From the NCBI RefSeq assembly GCF_043226085.1, contig NZ_CP171225.1:2480001-2544000 (forward strand): a DNA stretch of 64,000 nt, written 5' to 3'. The first letter of the stretch is position 1. Every line of letters starts with the position of its first letter. Source of the DNA: Amaricoccus sp003258405 (lineage in GTDB: Bacteria; Pseudomonadota; Alphaproteobacteria; Rhodobacterales; Rhodobacteraceae). A program made the position numbers and the translations under genes. The notes beneath the pieces are model-generated. The model did no database searches, was not told where the DNA came from, and saw only the letters and a list, made by a program, of their open reading frames with translations. This document shows positions 47,298 to 56,551 of this stretch, one piece after another.

Positions 47298-47963
47298 ATG
47301 GGGTCGCAAATGATCCAGATCATAATCCTCGCCGGCGTTGCACTGTTCCTGATCCTGCGTCTTCGCAACGTGCTTGGTACGCGCGAAGGCTTCGAAAAGC
47401 CGCGGGAAGTTCCGGATCGCAACGCATCTGTAGCCAATGATCGCACATTTGACGTGATCGAGGGTGGCGGCGTCGATCGGGATATTGCCGACATCATCGA
47501 TCCGGAGTCGCCCGCGGGCAAGGCGCTGGCGGAGATGAAACGCGTCGATCCCGACTTTTCGGTGTCCGAATTCAGCCACGGCGCCCGTGCGGCTTATGAA
47601 ATGATCGTGATGGCCTACGAGAACGGCGATCTCGATACGCTCCGCGGTTTCCTCGCCTCCGAGGTCTACGAACCCTTCGCCTCCGCCATCGGCGAGCGCA
47701 ACCGCAAGGGCTACACCGTCGAGGCGCAGTTCTCCGGCATTCGCGAGGTGAAGCTGATCGATGCCCATTTCGACAGCGCCACCAACGAGGCCGACATCAT
47801 CATGCGCTTCGTGGGCGAGCTCACCTCCGTGGTGCGCGACTCCTCGGGCGAAGTGGTCGAGGGCGCGCCCAACGAGCTCAAGCAGCAGCGCGATGTCTGG
47901 ACCTTCAGCCGCGACATGACCTCCGACAACCCGAACTGGCACCTGAGCGGCACCGGCGGCTGA
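47298..47963 (+). CDS. timA: Tim44-domain protein (TimA-like)
   Basis: A 221-residue protein with an N-terminal membrane anchor (about 5-22) and a C-terminal Tim44-like domain (about 85-215). This alphaproteobacterial family is related to the mitochondrial import motor adaptor; the bacterial proteins are little studied. The ATG at 47298 begins the anchor. In many Rhodobacterales a lytic transglycosylase gene (mltA) follows, but here smr comes next, 24 bp downstream. Confidence 0.88.
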   Translation: MGSQMIQIIILAGVALFLILRLRNVLGTREGFEKPREVPDRNASVANDRTFDVIEGGGVDRDIADIIDPESPAGKALAEMKRVDPDFSVSEFSHGARAAYEMIVMAYENGDLDTLRGFLASEVYEPFASAIGERNRKGYTVEAQFSGIREVKLIDAHFDSATNEADIIMRFVGELTSVVRDSSGEVVEGAPNELKQQRDVWTFSRDMTSDNPNWHLSGTGG

Positions 47964-47987
47964 GAAGATGACGGCGGGAGACCGGCG

Positions 47988-48575
47988 ATGGGCAAACGGC
48001 GGCGGCGCGATCTGAGTGCCGAGGAGCGCGCACTCTGGGAGCGCCTCCGGGCGACCGTCGTGCCGCTCAACCCCGAAGCCGCCACCGACGAGCCGCCCGT
48101 GCTCGAGCCCGTCAGCCTCGCGCCCCCGCCGCCACCGCCGCTGACACCTCCCGCTCCGCCGCGGATCCCGGCGGCGGCGGCGAAACCCCGCGCGCCGGAG
48201 CCCCCCGCGGCCCCCGGCGTCCGCATGGACCGCCGCCGCTTCGACCGGCTGCGCCGCGGCCAGCTCAAGCCCGAGGCCCGCATCGACCTCCATGGCATGA
48301 CGGCGGCGCGCGCCCATGCCGCGCTCACGGGCTTTGTCTTCAACGCCCATGCAAGCGGCCTCCGGCTCGTCCTCGTCATCACCGGCAAGGGCCGGCCGGG
48401 CGAGGATTTCATGTCCGGGGAAAGCGCGGGCGGCGTGCTCCGCCGCTCGGTGCCGCACTGGCTCTCGCTGCCGCCGCTCACCCACAAGGTGCTGCATCTC
48501 GCCCCGGCCCACCGCCGTCATGGCGGTGACGGCGCGTTCTATGTCTACCTTGCGCGCAGCCGCTCCGGCGCTTGA
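47988..48575 (+). CDS. smr: Smr-domain protein
   Basis: A 195-residue protein: a charged N-terminal region, a proline-rich linker (about 40-75, with PPPPPPLTPPAPP), and a C-terminal Smr domain with IDLHGMTAARAHAAL and VITGKGRPG near residues 100-130. Smr domains are nucleases or RNA-cutting modules related to the C terminus of MutS2. No MutS core is present here, as is usual for this short form. Target unknown. Confidence 0.9.
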   Translation: MGKRRRRDLSAEERALWERLRATVVPLNPEAATDEPPVLEPVSLAPPPPPPLTPPAPPRIPAAAAKPRAPEPPAAPGVRMDRRRFDRLRRGQLKPEARIDLHGMTAARAHAALTGFVFNAHASGLRLVLVITGKGRPGEDFMSGESAGGVLRRSVPHWLSLPPLTHKVLHLAPAHRRHGGDGAFYVYLARSRSGA

Positions 48576-48639
48576 CTTTTCACCCCGTGCCCCGATGGTG
48601 CGGCTGCGAAGCCCGCCGAGCCAGAGGAGCCGCCGTCCG

Positions 48640-49428
48640 ATGACCGATCCCGAAATCCGCGCCCGCCACGATCTCGCCCTCGAGGTCGCCGCCGAGGCGG
48701 GCCGCACCGCCCACCGCTTCTGGCTCGACCGCGACCGGCTCGTCGTCGAGGCCAAGGGCGGCCCGCAGGACGTGGTCTCCGAAGCCGACCGCACCGTGGA
48801 GCGCGAGCTGCGCGCGGCGATCGGCGCGCGCTTCCCCGACGATGGCTTTCTCGGCGAGGAATACGGCCTCACCCCCGGCCGCTCGGGCTTCACCTGGGTG
48901 ATGGACCCGATCGACGGCACCTCGCCCTATCTCCACGGCATGCCGAACTGGTGCGTGGCGCTGGCGATCCTCAAGGGGGCCGACTGCGTCGCCGCCGTCA
49001 CCGAGGTGCCGACCCATGGCGAGACCTACGCGGGCATCCGCGGCGCGGGCGCCCAGCTCAACGGCAAGCCGCTCCGCATCCCCGGACACCTCACCATGCG
49101 GTCCGGCATCACCGCCATCGGGGCGAGCGCCTATTCCGACCCGGAATTCACCGGCCGCAAGATCCGCGAGCTCCTGGAGCAGGGCGGCATGTTCTTCCGC
49201 AACGGCTCGGGCGCGCTCATGCTCGCCTATGTCGCCGCCGGCCGCCTCGCGGGCTATTTCGAGCCGGTGATGTATCCCTGGGATTGCCTCGGCGGCCTGA
49301 TGATGATCGGCGAGGCGGGCGGCCAGAGCCTGCCGCTCCGCCACGCCCCGGAAGACGCCGCCCGCGAGCGCGTCGTCGCGGGCGCCCCCGGCGCCTGGGA
49401 GGAGATCCGCACCCTTTTCGGCAGCTGA
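48640..49428 (+). CDS. Inositol-monophosphatase-family phosphatase
   Basis: A 262-residue enzyme of the IMPase superfamily. Metal-site motifs are GEEYG (about residue 71), MDPIDGTSPYLHG (near 88) and YPWDCLGGLMMIGEAGG (near 215). The DPIDGT motif with long insertions also fits histidinol-phosphate phosphatase (HisN-type) proteins. The ATG at 48640 follows AGAGGAGCC. It is unrelated to cysQ at 21 kb beyond the fold. Confidence 0.87.
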   Translation: MTDPEIRARHDLALEVAAEAGRTAHRFWLDRDRLVVEAKGGPQDVVSEADRTVERELRAAIGARFPDDGFLGEEYGLTPGRSGFTWVMDPIDGTSPYLHGMPNWCVALAILKGADCVAAVTEVPTHGETYAGIRGAGAQLNGKPLRIPGHLTMRSGITAIGASAYSDPEFTGRKIRELLEQGGMFFRNGSGALMLAYVAAGRLAGYFEPVMYPWDCLGGLMMIGEAGGQSLPLRHAPEDAARERVVAGAPGAWEEIRTLFGS

Positions 49429-49500
49429 TCCCGCAGTGCGGGAAAGACTCCGTTAACCAACCCGTCCGACTGTGGCCCCCGGGCATCCCTGGAGGCGGTA

Positions 49501-50340
49501 ATGACGGATGAAAGGAAACGGAAGCTGCGCGGCTTTTCGGAGGAGGCGCTGAAAAGCCTCGAGGCGTTCGAGCGCGGCCTGCCGCCGATCGAGGCCTACA
49601 TGCGCAGCGCGCCCGCCGCGCTCCGCCCCGAGGACGCCACCTCCGGCCCGCCGCAGATCACCGGCAACATTCCGCATTACTGGGGCCACCGCGAACGCCT
49701 GCGCCAGCGCTTCCTGACCGGCGGCCACGAATCCATGCCCGAATACGAGCTCCTCGAGCTCCTGCTCTTCAACGCCATCCCGCGCATCGACGTTAAACCG
49801 CTCGCCAAGAAGCTGCTCGAGGAATTCGGCGATCTCAACGGCGTCGTCGCCGCCTCTGAACACCGGTTGCTGCAGATCCCCGGCACCACCGAAAAGGTCT
49901 TCTTCCAGCTCCGCGTCGTCGAGGCGCTCGCCCACCGCATGGCGCGGGCCAAGGTGATGCAGCGCTCGGTGCTGAGCTCGTGGGAGGCGCTGATGAGCTA
50001 CTGCAAGACGGTGATGGCGCATCGCGACACCGAGCAGTTCCGCATCCTCTTCCTCGACCAGAAGAACACGCTCATCGCCGACGAGGCCCAGGCCAAGGGC
50101 ACGGTCAACCACGTGCCCGTCTACCCCCGCGAGGTCGCGAAACGCGCGCTCGAGCTCAACGCCACCGCCATCATCCTCGTCCACAACCACCCCTCGGGCG
50201 ACCCGACCCCGAGCCGGGCGGATGTCGAGATGACCGAACAGATCGTGCTCGCCTGCGATGCGATCGGCGTCACCGTCCACGACCACGTCATCATCGGCAA
50301 GGAACTCGACACCTCCTTCCGCAGCAACGGCCTGCTCTGA
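49501..50340 (+). CDS. radC: RadC-family JAMM-domain protein
   Basis: A 279-residue RadC protein. An N-terminal helix-hairpin-helix region is followed by a JAMM/MPN metal site HNHPSGDPTPSRAD near residues 225-240, and the terminal VHDHVIIGKELDTSFRSNGLL. The name comes from an old misassigned repair phenotype; the true role is unknown, though some relatives assist plasmid or recombination processes. The ATG at 49501 follows CTGGAGGCGGTA. Confidence 0.92.
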   Translation: MTDERKRKLRGFSEEALKSLEAFERGLPPIEAYMRSAPAALRPEDATSGPPQITGNIPHYWGHRERLRQRFLTGGHESMPEYELLELLLFNAIPRIDVKPLAKKLLEEFGDLNGVVAASEHRLLQIPGTTEKVFFQLRVVEALAHRMARAKVMQRSVLSSWEALMSYCKTVMAHRDTEQFRILFLDQKNTLIADEAQAKGTVNHVPVYPREVAKRALELNATAIILVHNHPSGDPTPSRADVEMTEQIVLACDAIGVTVHDHVIIGKELDTSFRSNGLL

Positions 50341-50565
50341 GCCCCGCGGGAAAGCCCGAGATCTCCGCCTGATCGGTCGAAGCCGGCGGGCCCAACCCGC
50401 AGGGGCAGGGGGCAGGGCGCGGCAGCGCCCGAGCGCCCTCCCGTCATCATCCCCCACATGGCCCACGCCGAAGGGACCGGGATGGACCGCGGAACGGCGC
50501 AGGTCCCGGTCTCCGCCCAGCGGCCCGCCGCCACACGCCCCGCGTTTTCCGCGTGACCCCGCCGC

Positions 50566-51906
50566 ATGGCTCGCGCATCCTCGCGGCCGCCCGACCACCA
50601 GACTGCGAGACCACCGCCCGTGACCGACCGGCCCGCCGCGCCGCCCCTCGATTTTGCCGAGGAAACCCTGATCGACGCCGAAGCCGCGACGGTCCCGCCC
50701 CCGCCGCCGCACCAGCCGGCGCCGGGCCTCCCGCGGCTCGCCTTCGCCGCGACGATCGTGCTCATCGGCTTCAACCTCCGCCCGCTCTATTCGAGCCTCG
50801 GCACCCTTCTGCCCGAGGTGATGGCGGGCACCGGGCTCGGGCCCGCGGGCGCCAGCCTGCTGACGACCCTCCCGGTGCTCTGCCTCGGCATCTTCGGCCC
50901 GATGGCGCCGCACCTCGCCCGCCGCTTCGGCACCGAGCGGGCGGTGCTCGGCCTCCTTCTCGTGCTCGCGCTCGGCACCGGCCTGCGCGCCATTGCCGAG
51001 ATCCCGGCGCTCGCGGCCGGAACCCTGCTCGCGGGCCTCGGCATCGCCAATCTCAACGTGCTCCTGCCGGGCCTCATCAAGCGCGATTTCGCCGCGGAGG
51101 CCGGCGTGATGTCGGGCTTCTACGTCATGGCGCTCTGCGGCGGCGCCGCACTTGCCGCGGGCTTCACCGTGCCGCTCGCCCGCGCCCTCGGCGGCTCCTG
51201 GTCCGCCGCGCTCGGCCTCTGGGCCGTGCCCTGCCTCGTCGCGGCCCTGCTCTGGGCGCCGCAGATGCAGCGGGGCGAGACGGCCCAGGCCCGCCTCAGC
51301 GCGCTCCGGGTCCGCGGCCTCTGGCAGAGCCGCCTCGCCTGGCAGCTCACCGCCTTCATGGCGCTGCAGTCGATGTTCTCCTTCTCCGTCTTCGGCTGGC
51401 TCTCCCCGATCCTTCAGGCCCGCGGCCTCGATGCGGCCGAGGCCGGCACCATCCTCTCCGTTTCCGTGCTCTGCCAGATGGCGGCCTGCCTGCTCGCGCC
51501 GCCCTTCGCCGCCCGCCGCGCCGATCAGCGCCACGTCAATGTCGTTGTCACGCTCACCGCCTGCGCCGGGTTTCTCGGCTGCATCTTCGCCCCGGTCTCC
51601 ACCGTCTGGGGCTGGGCGATCCTGCAGGGCTTCGGCCAGGGCGCGCTCACATCCGTCGCGCTCACCCTGATCGTGCTCCGCTCGGAGGATTCGCGCGTCG
51701 CCGCCGAGCTCTCGAGCATGGTCCAGAGCGTCGGCTACGGGCTCGGCGCCCTGGGCCCGCTGCTCGTCGGCCTCCTGCACGCCTGGAGCGGCGGGTTTGC
51801 GGCGGTCGGGGTCTATTTCTGCGTCGTCGCCGGGCTCTGCTGCCTCGCGGGCCTCGGCGCGGGGCGCGCGCTCTACGTGCCCGTGCGGCTCGAATCGGCC
51901 TCCTGA
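50566..51906 (+). CDS. MFS transporter of the CynX/NimT type
   Basis: A 446-residue transporter with twelve predicted helices after a proline-rich cytoplasmic N terminus. The LIGFNLRPLYSSLGTLLPEV segment near residue 66 is characteristic of the CynX/NimT (cyanate/nitroimidazole) group. The ATG at 50566 is used; a GTG at 50620 would shorten the N terminus. Its end overlaps the convergent retropepsin-RimK gene by 34 bp. Substrate unknown. Confidence 0.87.
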   Translation: MARASSRPPDHQTARPPPVTDRPAAPPLDFAEETLIDAEAATVPPPPPHQPAPGLPRLAFAATIVLIGFNLRPLYSSLGTLLPEVMAGTGLGPAGASLLTTLPVLCLGIFGPMAPHLARRFGTERAVLGLLLVLALGTGLRAIAEIPALAAGTLLAGLGIANLNVLLPGLIKRDFAAEAGVMSGFYVMALCGGAALAAGFTVPLARALGGSWSAALGLWAVPCLVAALLWAPQMQRGETAQARLSALRVRGLWQSRLAWQLTAFMALQSMFSFSVFGWLSPILQARGLDAAEAGTILSVSVLCQMAACLLAPPFAARRADQRHVNVVVTLTACAGFLGCIFAPVSTVWGWAILQGFGQGALTSVALTLIVLRSEDSRVAAELSSMVQSVGYGLGALGPLLVGLLHAWSGGFAAVGVYFCVVAGLCCLAGLGAGRALYVPVRLESAS

Positions 51907-53357
51907 ACCGCGCCGGTGCGCCGCGGCGCGCCGTCCCGCTGGCGCGCGAGCGGCCGCACCCGGCTCTCCAGATGCTCGATGATCCTGCCCGCGATGTCCT
52001 GCTTGGTGACGCCCTCGATGCCCTGAAGTCCGGGCGAGGAATTGACCTCGAGCACCTTCGGCCCCTGCGCGCTGCGCAGGATGTCGACGCCCGCAACCGA
52101 AAGCCCCAGCTCGCGCGCCGCCGTCCGCGCCACGTCCCGCTCGGCCTTGCTGAGCTTCACCGCCTTCGCCGCGCCGCCCCGGTGCAGGTTCGAGCGGAAT
52201 TCGCCCTCCGCCGCGGTGCGCAGCATGCCGCCCACCACCTTCGAGCCCACGACGAAACAGCGCAGATCCGCCCCGCCCGCCTCCTTGACGAATTCCTGCA
52301 CGAGGAAGTTCGCGTTGAGGCCGCGGAAGGCGTCGATGATGCTCTCCGCGGCCTTCCGCGTCTCGGCCAGCACCACGCCGCGGCCCTGCGTCGATTCGAG
52401 CAGCTTCACCACCACCGGCGCGCCGCCCGCGAGGCTGATGAGATCGCGCGTGTCCTTCGGCGAATTGGCGAAGGCGGTCATCGGCATGCCTACACCTGCG
52501 CGCGACAGGATCTGATGCGCCAGCAGCTTGTCGCGCGAGGCGCCGATCGCATCGGCCGGATTGAGGCAATAGGCGCCCGTGCTCGCGAACTGCCGCAGCA
52601 CCGCAAGCCCGTAGGCGGTGATCGAGGCGCCGATGCGCGGGATGACCGCGTCATAGCGCGGCAGCACCTTGCCGTCGTAATGCACCTCCGAGGCCAGCCC
52701 GCCGATCTTCATGTAGCACCGGCTGGTGTCGATCATCTCGAGAACATGCCCGCGCGTGCGCGCCGCCTCCGCCAGCCGCAGGCTCGAGTAGTTGTCGGGC
52801 TCGCGGGTCAGCAGCGCAATCCGGAGCGGCCGGCGCACCGGTTGGCGCCGCGGCAGGTCGCGGTAGTCCTCGAAGGAGAGCGCGGGCTGGATGAAGGAGC
52901 GGTTGGGGTCCACCACCATCGCCTCGCCGATCGCCGTGCGCCCGAGCAACATCCGATAGGCCATCTGGCTGCGGTCGGTCAGCGTCACCTCGATCGGCCA
53001 GACCCGGTCCGCCACCCGCAGCCGCGCCGCGATCACGTAGCGCAGCTCCGTCTCGCCGTTCGAGCTCGTCACGTTCCGCCGGTCGGTCACCGGGGCCGAA
53101 CAGGTGATCTCGAGGCCGGGATTGTCCGGGTCGGGCTGGATCAGGAAACGCACCTGCGGCCGGTCCGCCGGGCCGAAGGGCTCGATCACCGAGGCATGCA
53201 GCGCCGAGGTGCGCGCGCCGGTGTCCACCTTGGCCTTGATTGCGGGCAGGCCAAGATCGGGCAGGGCGACCCATTCCTCCCAGCCGATGACGAAATCGCT
53301 GCTCAAGCCGAATCTCCCCGCGTTAGCTTCCGGGATTGAGGCGTCCAGATAGGGCAT
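51873..53357 (-). CDS. Retropepsin-like protease and RimK ATP-grasp ligase fusion
   Basis: A 494-residue two-domain protein. Residues 20-165 form a DUF785 (RimB/retropepsin-like) domain with KAKVDTGARTSALHA, DTG being Asp45-Gly47. Residues 185-465 form a RimK-type ATP-grasp ligase (VVVKLLESTQGRGV, EVNSSPGLQGIEG). RimK adds glutamates to ribosomal protein S6, and stand-alone RimB trims such tails, so this fusion could make and remove amino-acid tails. The true target is unknown. The ATG at 53357 follows GGAGCGG. Confidence 0.85.
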   Translation of the reverse strand: MPYLDASIPEANAGRFGLSSDFVIGWEEWVALPDLGLPAIKAKVDTGARTSALHASVIEPFGPADRPQVRFLIQPDPDNPGLEITCSAPVTDRRNVTSSNGETELRYVIAARLRVADRVWPIEVTLTDRSQMAYRMLLGRTAIGEAMVVDPNRSFIQPALSFEDYRDLPRRQPVRRPLRIALLTREPDNYSSLRLAEAARTRGHVLEMIDTSRCYMKIGGLASEVHYDGKVLPRYDAVIPRIGASITAYGLAVLRQFASTGAYCLNPADAIGASRDKLLAHQILSRAGVGMPMTAFANSPKDTRDLISLAGGAPVVVKLLESTQGRGVVLAETRKAAESIIDAFRGLNANFLVQEFVKEAGGADLRCFVVGSKVVGGMLRTAAEGEFRSNLHRGGAAKAVKLSKAERDVARTAARELGLSVAGVDILRSAQGPKVLEVNSSPGLQGIEGVTKQDIAGRIIEHLESRVRPLARQRDGAPRRTGAVQEADSSRTGT

Positions 53358-53473
53358 GCACCGCCGCTCCGCCAGTCCCGCGCGCCCGACCCTCTGCGAA
53401 ACATGTGCAATTCCGATGACGGTCCGGCCGCGCGCGGGTATAGGAAAGAGGCCTCGTATCGCGGAGCCCCGCC

Positions 53474-54070
53474 ATGCCCGACGCCGCCGAGACAGCACCC
53501 GCAGGCCGGGTTCCCCGCACCGCCAAGGGCCGCGCCCGCGCGGCCCTCCTGCGCCGTACCGCCGCGGCGCTCTTCGTCCGCAACGGCTACGACGCCACCA
53601 CGATGACCGCCATCGCCGCCGAGGCCGGGGTCTCGATCGGATCGCTCTACCAGTATTTCCCGCTGAAGGAGCAGCTCGCCGCCGCGCTCGAATCCGAGGC
53701 CGAAGCCGCGCTCCTCGCCGCGATCGACGCCGCGCGCACACCTGCCTGCGCGCCGCCTGTGCTGGCCGACCGGATCTTCACCGCCCTTCTCGCCCATGCC
53801 GCGGCGCATCCGGCGCATGCCGCCCTCGCGGCCCGGCGCGATGCGCCCCCCGAGGCCGCGCGCGCCGCCGCCGACCGCCTGCGCGCCCGCATCGCCGAGG
53901 CGCTCGCCCGGGCCTGGCCGCCGTTGCCCGCCTCCCGCGCGATGATCTCCGCGATCGTGCTCGCCGCCCTTGCCGGCGCCGCCACGCCCGCGGCCTCCGG
54001 TGCCGCCGCCGGCTTGGTCGAAAGCGAGATCCGCCGGATGATCGCGCTCTATCTCGCCGACGAAGGCTAA
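53474..54070 (+). CDS. TetR-family transcriptional regulator
   Basis: A 198-residue TetR protein. The DNA-binding helix-turn-helix has ALFVRNGYDATTMTAIAAEAGVSIGSLYQYFPLKEQLA in residues 33-70, with GSLYQYF as the hallmark. The C-terminal ligand domain is alanine-rich. The neighbouring MFS gene, 39 bp downstream on the same strand, is its probable target. It diverges from the RimK fusion gene, with 116 bp between starts. Confidence 0.9.
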   Translation: MPDAAETAPAGRVPRTAKGRARAALLRRTAAALFVRNGYDATTMTAIAAEAGVSIGSLYQYFPLKEQLAAALESEAEAALLAAIDAARTPACAPPVLADRIFTALLAHAAAHPAHAALAARRDAPPEAARAAADRLRARIAEALARAWPPLPASRAMISAIVLAALAGAATPAASGAAAGLVESEIRRMIALYLADEG

Positions 54071-54109
54071 ACCTTGCGCCCGGACAGGGGCGCGGTGCAG
54101 AAGCGCGGC

Positions 54110-55270
54110 ATGGCGCTCCTCACCCGCACCCAGGCCTGGGTCTTTCTCGCCGGCATCACCGCCGCCGCGCAGATCGGCAAGATGCCCCCGCTCATGCCCG
54201 CGATCGGCCCCGGTCTCGGGCTCGGCCTCGTCGCGGGCGCGATCGCCATCTCGCTGATCGAGATCGGCGGCGCGCTCTTCGGCAGCCGCGCCGCGCGCCT
54301 CGCCACCCGGCTCACCGAACGCCGCACCCTGCGGCTCGCCCTCGTCTTCCTCGCCCTCGGCGGCTTCGGCCAGGCGCTGGCGCCGGGGGCCGGCGCGCTC
54401 CTCGCCTTCCGCGGCGTCGAGGCGCTCGGCTATCTCGGGGTGATCGTCTCCGCGCCGGTGCTGATCGCGCGCGCCGCCCCGCGGGGCCGGGCCGGGCAGG
54501 CGCTCGCGATCTGGAGCACCTTCGTCGCCATCGGCATCGCGCTTGGCGCGACGCTCGCGGGCGGGGTCGCCGATCTCTGGGGCTGGCGCACGGCGCTGGC
54601 GCTCTGGGCGGCACTCGCCTGCGCGGTCCTGGCGCTCGGCGCCCGCGTGCGCCTCCCCTCCGGCGCGCCGGGGGCGGCAGAGGCCCGCCGCCCGTCGCGC
54701 CGCGCGGTCATCGCCGCCCTCGGCTTCGGCGGCTTCACCTGCTTCCAGGTCGGCCTCCTCGCGCTGGCCCCGCAATATCTCGTCGGCGCGCGCGGCTTCG
54801 GCGTCGCGGGGGCGGGGCTCCTCACCGGGCTCGGTGCGCTCGCAACCGTCACCGGCGCCGCCGCGCCGCTCCTCCTCGGCCGCCGCCTTGCCCGCGGCAG
54901 CAGCCTCGCGCCGCTCCTCGCCGCCGCGCTGCTCCTGCCGCCGCTCGCGGTCTTCCCGTTCTTCCTCGATCTGCCGCGTCCGCTGCTCGCCGCGCTCTTC
55001 ATCGGGCTCAACATGGTCTCGGGCATTTTCCCCGCGCTCGCCTTCGCCCGCCTGCCGCAGCTCTCGGCGGATGGCGATGTCACGGCCTCGAACGGCGCCA
55101 TCGCCCAGGCGGGCGCCGCCGGATCGCTGCTCGGCCCGCCGGTCTTCGCCGCCTGCGTGAGCCTCGGCGGCTGGCAGGCCGCGGCCGGCGTCGGCCTCGC
55201 CGTCTCCTGCCTCGCCTTCGCGCTCTCGCTCCGGGTCGATCGCGAGATCGCCGCCGGCGGCCGCGGCTGA
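54110..55270 (+). CDS. MFS transporter next to a TetR regulator
   Basis: A 386-residue transporter with twelve predicted helices. The MFS motif between helices 2 and 3 is represented by GSRAARLATRLTERRTLRLA. The ATG at 54110 begins just before helix 1; a TTG at 54074, with GAAGG upstream, would add twelve residues and place the start 3 bp past the TetR stop. A TetR-MFS pair often forms an inducible exporter. Substrate unknown. Confidence 0.87.
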   Translation: MALLTRTQAWVFLAGITAAAQIGKMPPLMPAIGPGLGLGLVAGAIAISLIEIGGALFGSRAARLATRLTERRTLRLALVFLALGGFGQALAPGAGALLAFRGVEALGYLGVIVSAPVLIARAAPRGRAGQALAIWSTFVAIGIALGATLAGGVADLWGWRTALALWAALACAVLALGARVRLPSGAPGAAEARRPSRRAVIAALGFGGFTCFQVGLLALAPQYLVGARGFGVAGAGLLTGLGALATVTGAAAPLLLGRRLARGSSLAPLLAAALLLPPLAVFPFFLDLPRPLLAALFIGLNMVSGIFPALAFARLPQLSADGDVTASNGAIAQAGAAGSLLGPPVFAACVSLGGWQAAAGVGLAVSCLAFALSLRVDREIAAGGRG

Positions 55271-55277
55271 GGCCGCC

Positions 55278-56081
55278 TCAGCAGCCCGCCGCGCGCAGAA
55301 GCCGGTCGACCATCCCGGCATAGCCCGCGCCGAAGAGCCTGAGATGCACCAGCGCCGGCCAGAGCTGATAGACCGGCTGCCGCGCCGCGAAGCCCGGCTC
55401 CTCCGGCCCGTAGGCGGCGCGAAACTCCGGCCCCTGCGCGCTGAAGAGCGCCAGCATCGCGAGATCCACCTCGCCATCGCCATGGTAGCAGGCGGGATCG
55501 ATCAACCCGCTCACCGCCCCGCCCGACACCAGCACATTGCCCGACCAGAGATCGCCGTGGAGCAGCGCCGGCGCCGGCGCCCGCGGCAGCAGATCGCCAA
55601 GCCGCCCGGCCAGCCGCTCCACCCGGCGCGCCAGCGGCGCGGGCAGATGCGGCAGCGCGGGCAGAAGCCGCCGCTCGGCCCAGAACTCCGGCCAGCTGTC
55701 CAGGGCGCGGTTCGGGATCGCCACGCTGCCGAAGCGGTGATCCTCCGGCCAGCCGTAGCCCGCGCCGCGCGCCGCATGAAGCCGCGCCAGAACCGCCCCG
55801 AGGCTTGCCCAGGCCTCGCCCAGCGTGCCGTCATCGGGCAGAAGCTCGAGCACGAGCAACCCGTCGTCCTCGGCCAGGATCTCGGGGGCGGGCGCCCCCG
55901 CCGCCCGGATCGCCCGCAGCATCCGGGCCTCGGCCCGCGCCGTCGGGCCGGGCTTCGCGATCACCTCGCGCCCGTCGACGAGCTCGAGCGCCAGCACTTC
56001 CGAGAGATCGCCGCCATGGAGCCGCGCGGTGCGGCGGAGCGGTGAGCCGAGAAGCGCCGCGGCTTCCGAGGCCGCGCTCAC
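55278..56081 (-). CDS. Fructosamine-kinase-family protein
   Basis: A 267-residue kinase-fold protein of the fructosamine-3-kinase family. It has the ATP-site ALELVDGREVIAKP, the catalytic-loop motif LLHGDLWSGNVLV (near residue 178) and the metal motif IDPACYHGDGEVDLAM. Family members phosphorylate sugar adducts on proteins or ketoamines for deglycation. The GTG at 56081 overlaps the upstream phosphatase stop (GTGA), so the two are coupled and probably act together. Confidence 0.9.
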   Translation of the reverse strand: MSAASEAAALLGSPLRRTARLHGGDLSEVLALELVDGREVIAKPGPTARAEARMLRAIRAAGAPAPEILAEDDGLLVLELLPDDGTLGEAWASLGAVLARLHAARGAGYGWPEDHRFGSVAIPNRALDSWPEFWAERRLLPALPHLPAPLARRVERLAGRLGDLLPRAPAPALLHGDLWSGNVLVSGGAVSGLIDPACYHGDGEVDLAMLALFSAQGPEFRAAYGPEEPGFAARQPVYQLWPALVHLRLFGAGYAGMVDRLLRAAGC

Positions 56082-56551
56082 GACCGGGCCTGAAGTTTCG
56101 CGACCAGCGCCTCGGCCGCCGCGCTCACCTCCGCCCAGGTCGTGTCGAACCCCGTCTCGTCGCCCCAGTAGGGATCGGCCACCGCCTCGCCCTCCTGCCC
56201 GGGCACATGATCGAGCAGCAGGCTCAGGCGCGCGGTCGCGTCCCGTGGCCGCAGCGCCCGAAGGTTGTCGAGGTTGGCGTGATCGAGCGCGAGGATATGG
56301 GTGAAGCGGTGGAAATCCCGCGCGCTCACCTGCCGCCCGCGATAGCCGCTGATGTCGATCCCGTGCCGCCGGGCCGTCGCCTGCGCGCGCCGGTCGGGCG
56401 GCTCGCCCACATGCCAGTCGCCGGTGCCGGCGGAATCGGCCTCCGCCGCGAGCCCGGCCTCGGCGGCTGCCTTGCGGAACGCGGCCTCCGCCAGCGGCGA
56501 GCGGCAGATGTTGCCGAGGCAGACGAAGAGAAGGGCGGGCGTGTCGGTCAT
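56078..56551 (-). CDS. Low-molecular-weight protein-tyrosine phosphatase
   Basis: A 157-residue phosphatase. The catalytic loop CLGNICRSP (Cys near residue 10, Arg following) is at the N terminus and the acid/base motif DPYWGDETGFD near residue 127. Relatives dephosphorylate tyrosine or small phosphates, including sugar phosphates. The ATG at 56551 follows GGAG at a good distance. It is coupled to the fructosamine-kinase gene. Confidence 0.92.
   Translation of the reverse strand: MTDTPALLFVCLGNICRSPLAEAAFRKAAAEAGLAAEADSAGTGDWHVGEPPDRRAQATARRHGIDISGYRGRQVSARDFHRFTHILALDHANLDNLRALRPRDATARLSLLLDHVPGQEGEAVADPYWGDETGFDTTWAEVSAAAEALVAKLQARS

Noticed and set aside
49453..52569. A 1038-codon open frame on the minus strand
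   Set aside because: It runs antisense through radC and the CynX/NimT-type transporter, with an Arg/Gly/Ala/Glu-rich translation typical of unused frames in GC-rich DNA.
53303..55483. A 726-codon minus-strand open frame
   Set aside because: It is antisense to the TetR and MFS genes and is Arg/Glu/Gly/Ala-rich.
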